Assembly: GCA_049282265.1 (NCBI GenBank)
Contig: JBAPTR010000156.1
Span: forward strand, 1 to 62,248
DNA: 62,248 nt
Direction of reading: 5' to 3'
Origin: CAYUCJ01 sp049282265
GTDB lineage: Bacteria > Desulfobacterota > DSM-4660 > Desulfatiglandales > Desulfatiglandaceae
Below are positions 52,648-61,280 of the stretch, piece after piece. The notes under the pieces were generated by a model that saw nothing but the letters and a program-made list of their open reading frames with translations, had not been told where the DNA came from and did not search any database. Numbering within the stretch: position 1 is the first letter of the stretch; every line of letters starts with the position of its first letter. The position numbers and the translations under genes are program-made.

Positions 52648-53640
52648 GTGGCTCGATCACATATTACGGGGACAGGTTCATTTATGCCCCAGAGGATATT
52701 GTCCAACAAGGACCTGGAGAGCATGGTGGATACCAGCGACGAGTGGATCATGCGCCGCAGCGGCATCAAAGAGCGGCGGATCTCTTCAACAGAACAAGAG
52801 GAAACTACTACTGACATGGCCGTCAAGGCCTCATGGGATGCGCTGGAAATGGCCGGGATTTCTCCCGGGAGCCTGGACATGATCGTCGTGGGTACGGTGA
52901 CGCCCGATCGTCAATTTCCTTCAGCTGCATGCATGGTTCAAAGGGATCTCAAGGCGGAAGATGCCTTCGCCTTTGACGTGTCCGCGGGGTGTGCAGGTTT
53001 TCTCTATGCCTTGGCCATGGTGGATAACGCCATTCAATGCGGGATGTCCAAGTGTGCCCTGGTGGTCGGTGCGGAAAGGCTGTCGAGCATCGTAAACTGG
53101 GAGGATAGGGGCACCTGCGTGCTGCTCGCCGACGGGGCCGGGGCTGTGGTTGTCCAGTCCAAGCCGCAGGAGGGTGGCATCCTGTCCACACATCTGAAAT
53201 CAGACGGCACTGCCTGGGATCTGCTTTATGCCTCGTACGGCAATGCCTACACCCCCGAATTTCTGAAATGTCTGGATCAGAAGCCCTTCTTGCTGAAAAT
53301 GGAGGGGAACAAGCTTTTCAAGCGGGCTATCAGGTGCCTGTCAGACATATCGAGAGAGGCGTTGGAACACAATGGCCTCGAGAACGATAACATCGCCCTT
53401 GTCGTCCCGCACCAGGCTAATATCCGAATTATCCAAGGCCTGTCCGACAACCTGGAGATTCCCATGGAGCGCGTCTACACGAACATCCATAAATATGGGA
53501 ATACATCTTCAGGCACCATCCCCATCGCGTTGAATGAAGCCAACCGGGAGGGACGACTGAAAAAGGGCGATCAGGTGCTGCTCGTCAGTTTCGGGGCGGG
53601 CCTGACCTGGGCAGCCTCCGTATTGACCTGGTCCATGTAG
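52648..53640 (+). CDS. FabH-like 3-oxoacyl-ACP synthase III
   Basis: The 330-residue thiolase-fold enzyme has the FabH triad: Cys115 in VSAGCAGFLYA, His in VVPHQANIRII and Asn in YGNTSSGTIPIAL. GTG is the start. FabH condenses acetyl-CoA with malonyl-ACP to begin fatty acid synthesis. No other fab gene is adjacent, so it may be a second copy or have a different acyl donor. The 185 bases before it contain a stretch that reads like a gene end (DGIGMTKTKDLPLERYRTAL) that I cannot assign. Confidence 0.88.
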   Translation: MARSHITGTGSFMPQRILSNKDLESMVDTSDEWIMRRSGIKERRISSTEQEETTTDMAVKASWDALEMAGISPGSLDMIVVGTVTPDRQFPSAACMVQRDLKAEDAFAFDVSAGCAGFLYALAMVDNAIQCGMSKCALVVGAERLSSIVNWEDRGTCVLLADGAGAVVVQSKPQEGGILSTHLKSDGTAWDLLYASYGNAYTPEFLKCLDQKPFLLKMEGNKLFKRAIRCLSDISREALEHNGLENDNIALVVPHQANIRIIQGLSDNLEIPMERVYTNIHKYGNTSSGTIPIALNEANREGRLKKGDQVLLVSFGAGLTWAASVLTWSM

Positions 53641-53667
53641 CCTTCGGAGCGGCAACACCCTCACTCT

Positions 53668-53967
53668 CTATTTTTCCTTTTTCCTGAAACCCGAGACCAC
53701 CCAAAAGACTCCCCAACTCAAGGCCACCGGGCCCACAGCTGCATAGAAAAAGGGAGGCCAGTGGGTGTTCCAGGGTTTAAGGTAGAGCGCGAGTATGGCA
53801 GGCCAAAGGAAGGAGACCATGAGGGCCAATCGCATCCATCCGGAGAGCCCGAAGAAACGAACAGGGGGGCGGATTTCCTTCTCCGGTTTTCCGGTGAGCA
53901 GTCTGGGAAGCATAAAAATGCACAGGGCAATCAGCACGATCAAGAGGATTTCCATCAAACCTGACAT
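53668..53967 (-). CDS. Small membrane protein, unknown
   Basis: From ATG 53967, with GAGAGAAAAG upstream, this is a 99-residue protein with three hydrophobic segments (LLIVLIALCIFMLPRLL, LALMVSFLWPAILALYL and FFYAAVGPVALSWGVFWVVS) and a basic C-terminus. I do not recognise a family. It is convergent to the fabH-like gene and separate from the corrinoid cluster. Confidence 0.6.
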   Translation of the reverse strand: MSGLMEILLIVLIALCIFMLPRLLTGKPEKEIRPPVRFFGLSGWMRLALMVSFLWPAILALYLKPWNTHWPPFFYAAVGPVALSWGVFWVVSGFRKKEK

Positions 53968-54405
53968 CTTTTCTCTCCCTGGCGGCAAGGAATACGGTTA
54001 GCCCATGATTCGTCCACAGTCATGTGGTGTCCTATCAGAAAAGCGTTTGAGACGCAATACCCTCTGAGCAAAATCATTGCGAAGGGCACAAACACCTTGT
54101 ACCCCAATATTGATAGAACCATAAAGAGTCCTGACACCATTCACGATCTCCTGCTAAATGGATTTTGTGGGGAAAATTGTCTTGACAATGGAAGCAAAAT
54201 CCGATTACGAGCATAGGCAACTTAAACGCTAAAATGTTGTGAGTAGATTTTCACCAAAGCTGACGGCCTTCATACGGAAGCCGGGATAACAGCTGGGTGA
54301 TTCCCTCATTGTGGAAGAAACAGAAATAGACCGGGGTGTTTCGAAAGAGAGGTAATCTGGAAATCTGCTTCACAGCATTTCTTGACGACATAGGGAGAAA
54401 GGAAC
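53968..54405. other. Intergenic region upstream of the methyl-corrinoid cluster
   Basis: About 440 bases with no gene. I looked for a cobalamin riboswitch because of the downstream corrinoid genes and did not see a B12-box. A TTGACA at 54182-54187 has only a weak -10 (TTACGA) 17 bases later. Confidence 0.35.
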
Positions 54406-55041
54406 GTGTCTGAAACATACGGGAAGATTGCGGCACTGGTGATTTCAGGTAAAGGTGAGGAACTCAACAGTATCGTCAAACAGACCCTGGAACAGGGCAA
54501 AGCCGCCAAGGAAATTGTCGAAAGCGGCCTTATGCCCGGCATGGATGCGGTGGGTCAAAAGATGAAAACCGGTGAGATGTTCATCCCGGAAGTGCTTCTT
54601 TCGGCCAGGACGATGCAGGGGGCGATGGATATCCTCAAACCCCTCCTGGGAGAGGGGGATACAATTGGTGCCGGAACCGTGATTATCGGCACTGTGGAGG
54701 GGGACCTTCATGACATTGGAAAGAATCTGGTCGCCATGCTGCTGGAAGGGGCCGGGTTCAAGGTGATCGACCTTGGCACGGGGATCAAACCCCAGGCGTT
54801 TGTGGATGCCGTGAAGGCTCATCACCCGGATATTGTTGGGATGTCGACCCTTCTGACAACGACCATGCCCAAGATGGAAGAGACGATCCAGGCCCTCCAG
54901 GAGGCCGGTCTGCGTGACCAGGTCAAGATTATGGCGGGAGGTGCCCCTGTGACCCAGGATTTCATAGACAAGATAGGAGGCGACGGGTATGGTGCCAGCG
55001 CCGCTGCGGCGGTGGAAAAGGCCAAGGAGATGTTGGGCTAG
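54406..55041 (+). CDS. Corrinoid protein of a methyltransferase system
   Basis: The 211-residue protein carries a cobalamin and shuttles the methyl group. It has an N-terminal helical cap (EIVESGLMPGMDAVGQKMKT), then EGDLHDIGKNLVAMLLEGAG with the lower axial cobalt ligand His102, and GMSTLLTTTMPKMEETIQAL. This is the MtbC/MtgC/MtvC type. GTG 54406 is the start. The pterin methyltransferase follows after 33 bases. Confidence 0.92.
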   Translation: MSETYGKIAALVISGKGEELNSIVKQTLEQGKAAKEIVESGLMPGMDAVGQKMKTGEMFIPEVLLSARTMQGAMDILKPLLGEGDTIGAGTVIIGTVEGDLHDIGKNLVAMLLEGAGFKVIDLGTGIKPQAFVDAVKAHHPDIVGMSTLLTTTMPKMEETIQALQEAGLRDQVKIMAGGAPVTQDFIDKIGGDGYGASAAAAVEKAKEMLG

Positions 55042-55074
55042 AAACCGGCACGCCGGGAAGAGGGGAAGAGAATC

Positions 55075-55872
55075 ATGATTATTGTAGGAGAGCTGATCAA
55101 CGCAAGCCGCAAGGCCATAGGCACCGCCATTGAGGCGCAGGATGCCGGGACTATAGAAAAAATTGCCAGAGACGAATTTGAGGCAGGAGCCAATTATATT
55201 GACGTAAACGCAGGGGTCTTCGTTGGGAAGGAGCCGGAATACCTCAAATGGCTGGTCACCACTGTGCAATCGGCAGTGGACGGCCCATGTGCCATCGACA
55301 GTCCCGATCCCAAGGCCATAGAGGCCGCCCTCGCCGTTCATAAGGGTACGGCAATGATCAACTCCATATCCCTGGAGAAGGACCGCTACGAAACCCTCCT
55401 TCCCCTCGTTGGCGGGACGGATCTGAAAGTGGTCGCTCTCTGTATGAGCGATGAGGGCATGCCGGAGACGGTGGATGATCGGCTGCGTATCGCTGACCAG
55501 CTGGTCAACGGCCTCGTCAAGAACAATGTGCCACTGGATAACATCTATGTGGATCCGCTGGTACAGCCGGTTTCGACCAACAACCAGTTCGGCAGCGAGT
55601 TCCTCCACGCCATCGAACTGATCATGTCGCGGTTCGAGGGCGTGCACACCATGTGCGGATTGTCCAACATTTCCTACGGTTTGCCAAAAAGGGAATTCCT
55701 GAACCAGAACTTTATGGTCATGGCCATCTCCAAGGGGCTCGACGGGGCCATTGTCAATCCACTGGACAAGAAGATGATGGCCGGCATTATTGCAGCCGAA
55801 ACCCTGACAGGCAAGGACAACTTCTGCATTCAGTACATCACCGCATTCAGGGCAAAGAAGTTGGAGTTCTAA
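55075..55872 (+). CDS. Methyltetrahydrofolate:corrinoid methyltransferase
   Basis: The 265-residue TIM-barrel protein is of the pterin-binding family (AcsE/MtgA/MtvA). It has IIVGELINASRKAIGTAIEA, GANYIDVNAG, PCAIDSPDPKAIEAAL, INSISLE, and MCGLSNISYGLPKREFLNQ. It moves the methyl between the corrinoid protein and tetrahydrofolate. Lack of a substrate-specific methyltransferase (MttB, MtaB or MtvB type) beside it is notable. AOR follows after 35 bases. Confidence 0.92.
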   Translation: MIIVGELINASRKAIGTAIEAQDAGTIEKIARDEFEAGANYIDVNAGVFVGKEPEYLKWLVTTVQSAVDGPCAIDSPDPKAIEAALAVHKGTAMINSISLEKDRYETLLPLVGGTDLKVVALCMSDEGMPETVDDRLRIADQLVNGLVKNNVPLDNIYVDPLVQPVSTNNQFGSEFLHAIELIMSRFEGVHTMCGLSNISYGLPKREFLNQNFMVMAISKGLDGAIVNPLDKKMMAGIIAAETLTGKDNFCIQYITAFRAKKLEF

Positions 55873-55907
55873 TCAGTCAGGAAATATTACGTCAAAGGAG
55901 GTTTGTT

Positions 55908-57668
55908 ATGGATGGATTCTATGGACGAATACTCAAGATCGACCTTGATAACAGGGCTTTTAAAATAGAAAAACTCGGTGACGAGATTTATGAAAAATAT
56001 CTGGGGGGCAAGGGACTGGCTTCCTATCTGCTCTATGAGCTCAATCCCCCGGGCGTTGATCCCCTTGCTCCGGAAAATTGTCTGATCCTGGCCACCGGTC
56101 CCATTACGGGCAGCACCATTTGGGGATCATGCCGTTACGGGGTCTTTACGAAATCTCCGCAAACGGGTTTTTACGCGGAGTCCTACTCAGGTGGAAGGGT
56201 CCCCGAGGCCATCGATTCCACCGGGTTTGATGCTATCGTCGTTCAAGGGAAGAGCGCGGACCCCGCCGTACTCGCTGTCCATCCCGAAGGGGTGGATTTT
56301 CACGATGCCGGGAATCTCTGGGGAAAGGGCACCTACGAGACGGAAGATGCGGTGCTGGAGAGGTTTGCCAGGACGGATGAGCATTTCGGAAAACCCGGAG
56401 CGGCCGTGATAGGCCCTGCTGCGGAAAACCTGGTACGTTTCGGGGTCATCAAGAACGACCACTGGCGTTCCTGCGGCAGGACGGGTGTGGGAACGGTCAT
56501 GGGGGCCAAAAAGGTCAAGGCAATCGTATTCCAGGGGGACCGGAAGCGCAAAGTTCATGATGCGGAAGCCGTCAAGAAGATCTCCAGGGCCATAGCAGAG
56601 GAGGGCAAGGACAACCCGGGTACCAAGGCCTACAAGAGCATGGGTACCTCCCAGATGGTCAAGGTCCTGAACAACGCCAATGCCTTTCCCACCCGTTACT
56701 GGACGGACGGGCGGTATGACGACTGGGAAAAGATCAGCGCGGAGACCTTTCACAAGACCTGCGAGGTCAAGCCCCACGCCTGTCTCAAGTGCTTCATGGC
56801 CTGCGGTCGCATGACCAAGATTCTCAATGGACGCCACGCTGGGCTTCAGCTGGAAGGTCCCGAGTACGAGACCATCTATGCCTTCGGAGGTCTCTGCCTC
56901 GTGGACAGCATAGAAGAAATCGCCTATCTGAACGACATCTGCGATATCCTGGGCATGGACACCATCTCTGCGGGCAACCTCTGCGGTTTTACCATCGAGG
57001 CGGCCAGACGCGGCAAGGTGGACTACAAGATTGATTATGGCGATGTGGACGCCATGGCCGAGCTCCTGCGCATGATCGCCGCAAGGGAAGGCATCGGCGA
57101 TACCCTGGCCAACGGCATCAAGTTCGCCGCGAGGAAATGGGATCTGGAGGACATTGCGGTGCACGTCAAGGGCATGGAACCCGCGGGATATGATCCCCGT
57201 GCCCTGCAGGGGATGGGACTGGCCTACGCCACTTCCGACAGGGGGGCCTGCCACCTGCGTACCACCTTCTACAAACCTGAATTGAGCGGCATGATCGGTC
57301 CGGATCAGGTGGAGGGAAAGGCAAAGCTTTTCCTGGAGTTTGAGGACAGGCTCACCCTTTTTGACACGCTTGTTTTTTGCCGTTTCTACAGGGACCTCTA
57401 CCAATGGGAAATGCTGGGGGACGTGGTTCATGCCACGACCGGGCTCAGCGGAGAGAAGAAGGCGCTGCGGAAACAGGCCTCTGATATCAGCACCCTGATC
57501 AGGCGGTTCAACCTGCGTGAAGGATTGAAGCCGGAGGACGATCGTCTACCCAAGGCATTCTACAGGAAGTTCGAGCACAGCGACCATGTTCTGAAGGAAG
57601 AGGACCAGGAGTTCATGCTCAAGGAATACTATGCCCTCCAGGGATGGGATGAAGAAGGAAAACCCTGA
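55908..57668 (+). CDS. Aldehyde:ferredoxin oxidoreductase family (tungsten) protein
   Basis: From ATG 55908 with AAAGGAGG upstream this is a 586-residue AOR. It starts MDGFYGRILKIDLDNRAFKI, then LGGKGLASYLLYELNP, ATGPITGSTIWGSCRYGVFT, and binds a [4Fe-4S] cluster through HACLKCFMACGRM plus a late Cys. AORs oxidise aldehydes to acids with ferredoxin, using a tungstopterin. It is embedded in the methyl-corrinoid operon, so its aldehyde may come from the same substrate. It could also reduce acids in reverse. Confidence 0.9.
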   Translation: MDGFYGRILKIDLDNRAFKIEKLGDEIYEKYLGGKGLASYLLYELNPPGVDPLAPENCLILATGPITGSTIWGSCRYGVFTKSPQTGFYAESYSGGRVPEAIDSTGFDAIVVQGKSADPAVLAVHPEGVDFHDAGNLWGKGTYETEDAVLERFARTDEHFGKPGAAVIGPAAENLVRFGVIKNDHWRSCGRTGVGTVMGAKKVKAIVFQGDRKRKVHDAEAVKKISRAIAEEGKDNPGTKAYKSMGTSQMVKVLNNANAFPTRYWTDGRYDDWEKISAETFHKTCEVKPHACLKCFMACGRMTKILNGRHAGLQLEGPEYETIYAFGGLCLVDSIEEIAYLNDICDILGMDTISAGNLCGFTIEAARRGKVDYKIDYGDVDAMAELLRMIAAREGIGDTLANGIKFAARKWDLEDIAVHVKGMEPAGYDPRALQGMGLAYATSDRGACHLRTTFYKPELSGMIGPDQVEGKAKLFLEFEDRLTLFDTLVFCRFYRDLYQWEMLGDVVHATTGLSGEKKALRKQASDISTLIRRFNLREGLKPEDDRLPKAFYRKFEHSDHVLKEEDQEFMLKEYYALQGWDEEGKP

Positions 57669-57743
57669 AAATCTTATGAGCATAAGCAAGCCATGACCTG
57701 TGGGTATGGGATCATACCTGAAACGCAAGTGAAGTGAAAAAAA

Positions 57744-59612
57744 TTGACTGGTACCTGTAAAATCACGCTTGAACCCATGGGGATTCCCACCGAAGCCTCC
57801 CACGGATCCACGATCAGTGAGGCTGCCTCCAACAGCAATGTCCCCCTGCGCGCCGATTGCGGGGGCAAGGGGCTCTGCGGGAAATGCCGGGTGATCGCTG
57901 AGCCGCCCGGAAGCCTGTCGCCGCTCAGCGAGCCGGAGCTGGATATATTTTCTCCCGGGGAATTGAAAAAATCCTTTCGGCTGGCCTGCCAGACACGGAT
58001 TGAGGGGGATGCCACCGTCACGATTCCGGAACAAATGGCGGAAAGCGGGGAAGCCAGGGGGAAAACCGGCCTAACGGGATACTATCCGGTGGACCCCATG
58101 GTTGAGCGGATTGTCCTCCCAAAAGGCGAACCGCCCAGACCGGCACAGGGGCTGTCCATGGACCTGGCCGGATGGGTGGTTGAGCGTGCGCATTCCATTG
58201 CAGGTCGGGACCTTCGCATGGACGACCTGGAGGCCCTTCGCCAATTGAGCCTTCCGGTGGTGAGCAATGGAGAGAGCACACTGGTGCATCACCGGCACCG
58301 GGGCGTGACCGCGGTCATGGCCGGAAACCGGCCGCGAAGCATGGGCCTGGCTGTGGATATGGGGACCACGACACTGGCGGCCTATCTCTGTGCCCTTCAG
58401 ACGGGCGAGGTGCTGACATGCGCTGCGTCGGTAAACCCCCAGAGGCGTTACGGGGAGGATGTCATCAGCAGGATTGCCATGGCGGATGATCAGGAGGGCG
58501 GGCTCCGGAGGCTCAACGAGCTCGTTGTCGACGGCATCAATTTCCTCATTGCCCGGTGTGTGGAGCAGGTGGGGGCCGCTCCCGAGGATATTGACGAAGT
58601 CACCCTGGTGGGGAACACGACCATGGAACAGATTCTTGTCGGGTTCCATCCGCACGGACTTGGGGTCTCGCCCTATCTCCCGGTATTTCGATCGGCCCTG
58701 AATCTCAAGGCCGCGGAAATCGGCCTGAAGCTGAATCCGGGGACCAACCTCTTCGTCTTCCCGGTCATTTCCGGATTTGTGGGGGGAGACACCATGGGGG
58801 CTGTCATTGCTGAAAGCCCTCATGCAAAAGATGAGATCACCCTGATTGTCGATATCGGTACCAACGGCGAGCTGGTTCTCGGAAACCGTGATGGATTGTG
58901 GGCCACGAGCTGTGCCACAGGTCCTGCCCTGGAAGGTGCGCAGATCACCTGTGGGATGCGGGCGGTTTCAGGTGCCATTCACAAGGTCGATATCGATCCG
59001 GTCACAGGACTCCCAAGGTGCTCGGTCCTGGGGGATTCCGATCGTATGCCTCCCATTGGAGTCTGCGGGTCCGGCCTCATTGATGCCATGGCGGTAATGC
59101 GGAGGATCGGTGCGCTGCTCCCCAGCGGTCGGATGAAGGAGGGGAGCCCCGGCGTGATCCTTGATAAACAGGGAATTGGGAGGGAATATGTCCTTGTCCC
59201 GGCCGAAAAGAGCGGCACGGGAAGAAATATCAGCATCATGCTCAAGGACGTACGGCAGTTCCAACTGGCAAAATCCGCTCTGTTTGTGGGCATTGAGCTC
59301 CTGATGCGGAACGCGGGCGTGGACAGAGTGGATCGGACAGTCCTCACCGGCGCCTTCGGGGCACGGTTCAACTGGCGGAATGCTGCCGCAATCGGCATGC
59401 TCCCCCGGGCAGCGATTGCCGGGGAGGTCCTGTCCCTGGAGAACCTGGCGGGTGTAGGGGCGATCATGGCCCTGCTGGATGGAAAGCAACGGGAAGAGAC
59501 GGCCAGGCTTTCCGGTGCCGTACGGTTTATTGAACTCGCCATGGACCCTGAGTTTACCCTCCGTTTCCCGCTGGCCACGGTTTTTCCGGAATTGGACAAA
59601 AAGGAAAATTGA
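57744..59612 (+). CDS. RACo-like reductive activator of corrinoid proteins
   Basis: The 622-residue protein has an N-terminal [2Fe-2S] domain (Cys39, Cys45, Cys48 in DCGGKGLCGKCRV and Cys82 in RLACQTR) and a C-terminal ASKHA-type ATPase with VDMGTTTLAAYL, EVTLVGNTTMEQIL, IVDIGTNGELVL and LTGAFGARFNW. Members reduce inactive cob(II)alamin to Co(I) with ATP. The start is TTG 57744, since a stop lies just upstream and the first beta strand (KITLEP) is needed. The activation-domain gene follows after 6 bases. Confidence 0.9.
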   Translation: MTGTCKITLEPMGIPTEASHGSTISEAASNSNVPLRADCGGKGLCGKCRVIAEPPGSLSPLSEPELDIFSPGELKKSFRLACQTRIEGDATVTIPEQMAESGEARGKTGLTGYYPVDPMVERIVLPKGEPPRPAQGLSMDLAGWVVERAHSIAGRDLRMDDLEALRQLSLPVVSNGESTLVHHRHRGVTAVMAGNRPRSMGLAVDMGTTTLAAYLCALQTGEVLTCAASVNPQRRYGEDVISRIAMADDQEGGLRRLNELVVDGINFLIARCVEQVGAAPEDIDEVTLVGNTTMEQILVGFHPHGLGVSPYLPVFRSALNLKAAEIGLKLNPGTNLFVFPVISGFVGGDTMGAVIAESPHAKDEITLIVDIGTNGELVLGNRDGLWATSCATGPALEGAQITCGMRAVSGAIHKVDIDPVTGLPRCSVLGDSDRMPPIGVCGSGLIDAMAVMRRIGALLPSGRMKEGSPGVILDKQGIGREYVLVPAEKSGTGRNISIMLKDVRQFQLAKSALFVGIELLMRNAGVDRVDRTVLTGAFGARFNWRNAAAIGMLPRAAIAGEVLSLENLAGVGAIMALLDGKQREETARLSGAVRFIELAMDPEFTLRFPLATVFPELDKKEN

Positions 59613-59618
59613 GGTTCC

Positions 59619-60311
59619 ATGCCTGTTCTTGAAGAGATCGACATCACCCTTGATGCACGTGAGGTGGTCCTGGAACTCCACAGGGGCAAAAGGGCTCCGG
59701 AAGCGCTGGTGGACGAAACCACGGCGGTCATCGAGCAATCTCGAAAGCTGTTTCGTCCCCGGGCCGTCTACGAGTGGGTAGGCGTTCAGGGTGTGAAGGG
59801 AGAAACCGTCTTCTTGGATTCAGGCGAGACAGGTAGCGCAGTTTCTCTCAACATGGGACCCCATTCCGATCTGATGGAAGAGGCGGAAATGGCCATGGTC
59901 AGTGCGGTTACCATCGGCGCTGCCATTAATGATCGGATCGCTGAACTCCACAGGGACAGGCGCCTGCTCGACGCCTATCTGCTCGACAGCGTTGGGGTAG
60001 TGGCGCTTGGTGAGGTGGGCAAGGTCGTTCGACGGCTCGCCGAAAAGGAAGCGGAATCCCGCGGGTGGGGAGTGAGCGGCTCCCTGGCGCCCGGGTCCCT
60101 TCAAGGCTGGCCCGTGGAAGGCCAGGACGAACTCTGTGCGCTCATCCCCATTGACCGAATCCATGTGCATCTCAATGAAAGCGGGGTGCTGATCCCTTTC
60201 AAGTCCGCATCAAGCCTCATAGGGACAGGCCCCGGCTATCCCTCCAAGAAGGTCGGATCCGTTTGCCGCTACTGCTCTCTGGCCAAGACCTGCTGGCGCA
60301 GACGAAAATAG
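59619..60311 (+). CDS. MetH-activation-domain-like protein of the corrinoid cluster
   Basis: The 230-residue protein resembles the vitamin B12-dependent methionine synthase activation domain. It has LDSVGVVALGEVGKVVRRLA, GVSGSLAPGSLQGWPVEGQD, VHLNESGVLIPFKSASSLIG and GTGPGY, ending in a cysteine patch CRYCSLAKTCW. It probably binds the corrinoid protein during reactivation. It is 6 bases behind the RACo-like gene and closes the methyl-corrinoid operon. Confidence 0.75.
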   Translation: MPVLEEIDITLDAREVVLELHRGKRAPEALVDETTAVIEQSRKLFRPRAVYEWVGVQGVKGETVFLDSGETGSAVSLNMGPHSDLMEEAEMAMVSAVTIGAAINDRIAELHRDRRLLDAYLLDSVGVVALGEVGKVVRRLAEKEAESRGWGVSGSLAPGSLQGWPVEGQDELCALIPIDRIHVHLNESGVLIPFKSASSLIGTGPGYPSKKVGSVCRYCSLAKTCWRRRK

Positions 60312-60374
60312 GGCCGGAGTCACATCTGTCTGACTTCCCTCCCGTTGCTGGTGTCTCCATACCGAAAAAACGAA

Positions 60375-60440
60375 TTCACCGCAAAGACGCAAAGGACGCA
60401 AAGAAAGAATTTTAAACAAGATCTTAGCGCTCTCTGCGTC
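60375..60440. repeat. CACCGCAAAGACGC-type repeat
   Basis: CACCGCAAAGACGCAAAGG plus ACGCAAAG (60377-60402) faces AGCGCTCTCTGCGT (60426-60439), a partial inverted copy. The same motif appears reversed at 61005-61031. These repeats lie on both sides of the zinc-ribbon gene. Confidence 0.55.
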
Positions 60441-60466
60441 ATTCCTATCCTTCACCAACTGTTCCG

Positions 60467-60739
60467 TTACTCCGTCTTGCGCCACCGCTTGAGAGTCGGA
60501 ATGGCCTTGGTCATCAGATCACGGGCCTCGTCTTCAGGCATAATATTTCTTTCCCCAATGATCGCCACGCATCTGTCGATGATTTCCTGCATGGAAATGT
60601 CAGGTTCCGTGAATTTGCCCTCCTGAAAGCAGTAGGTGCAGTACTCCTCGGATTTGGCTCCGTCGGCCCTGGTCCCGAACAACTCCGTTTTTTTCATGGG
60701 CATAGCACAACTCTGGCAAAATGGCCCCTGTTCCTGCAT
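60467..60739 (-). CDS. Zinc-ribbon domain protein
   Basis: The 90-residue protein has FCQSCAMPMKKTELFGTRAD and EYCTYCFQEGKFTEPDISMQ, with two CxxC pairs of the putative zinc-ribbon family (zf-ribbon_2). A helical tail follows. AGGAGG precedes the ATG on the minus strand. Its role is unknown. Confidence 0.8.
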   Translation of the reverse strand: MQEQGPFCQSCAMPMKKTELFGTRADGAKSEEYCTYCFQEGKFTEPDISMQEIIDRCVAIIGERNIMPEDEARDLMTKAIPTLKRWRKTE

Positions 60740-60961
60740 CGTTTCTGTCCTCCTTTCCCTTTAGTCCTTGGATATTTGACATTGAACAGGATCCTGCAGA
60801 AATATTTTCGTCCCTTCTGAGCCCGAATCTATTCATATGATACTTAAAACATACGCACGTCCAGCCGAAAACCTGTTCTGATACATATTGTGCCTTATAT
60901 TGGTTTTGCTCACAAGATCATTTTCGCCACTTTTTGACTCCGGATCTAAGGGACAGTCCCC

Positions 60962-60997
60962 CTTTTGTCCGATCGCGAGAGCCCGATCGGACAAAAG
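60962..60997. repeat. 14-bp perfect inverted repeat
   Basis: CTTTTGTCCGATCG (60962-60975) and CGATCGGACAAAAG (60984-60997) flank an 8-base loop. GATCGGACAAAAG recurs at 61208-61220 inside the right arm of the MITE-like element. It lacks a T run to be a terminator, but TTTTG is in the stem. Confidence 0.7.
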
Positions 60998-61004
60998 AAC
61001 TGAA

Positions 61005-61031
61005 CTCTGCGCTCTTTGCGTCTCTGCGGTG
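61005..61031 (-). repeat. Reverse copy of the CACCGCAAAGACGC repeat
   Basis: Read on the minus strand it is CACCGCAGAGACGCAAAG followed by AGCGCAGAG, close to 60377-60402. The two form an inverted pair about 600 bases apart. Confidence 0.55.
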
Positions 61032-61068
61032 TCTCTTTTCTATTTGTATATGGAAATAAAAAGAAGTA

Positions 61069-61244
61069 TTGTGAGCCAGTTTCAAAACGTTCAATTTTGT
61101 TCGAGGTCAAGTCGAAGATCCCGGACTTTGAGCGGGAAAAGATGAAAATTTTGACCACAGGAATATGTTGGATATTTCGAGGATTAAAATTGTCGTCTGC
61201 CGCAGAGATCGGACAAAAGGAGGCGTTTTGAAACTGGCTCTTGT
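61069..61244. mobile_element. MITE-like element with 17-bp terminal inverted repeats
   Basis: GAGCCAGTTTCAAAACG (61073-61089) and its exact reverse complement (61224-61240) bound a 168-base non-coding segment. TTGT lies directly outside both ends (61069-61072 and 61241-61244), which would be a 4-bp target duplication. The arms stay similar further inward (TTTTGT-CGA-like on both sides). It encodes no transposase. Confidence 0.65.
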
Positions 61245-61280
61245 GTTCTCAATAATGCCCATTGTGTAAGAGGGAGAATA

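Larger units (their letters stand above)
60740..61280. other. Intergenic region packed with inverted repeats
   Basis: About 540 bases with no gene. They hold a 14-bp perfect hairpin (60962-60997), a reversed CACCGCAGAGACGC repeat (61005-61031) and a MITE-like element (61069-61244). Confidence 0.6.

Noticed and set aside
53968..54405. Cobalamin riboswitch before the corrinoid genes
   Set aside because: No B12-box or the usual conserved core could be found by eye.
54445..57431. Very long minus-strand open frames (about 400 codons each) opposite the corrinoid and AOR genes
   Set aside because: They are antisense shadows of clear family members in a moderately GC-rich genome and show no domain of their own.
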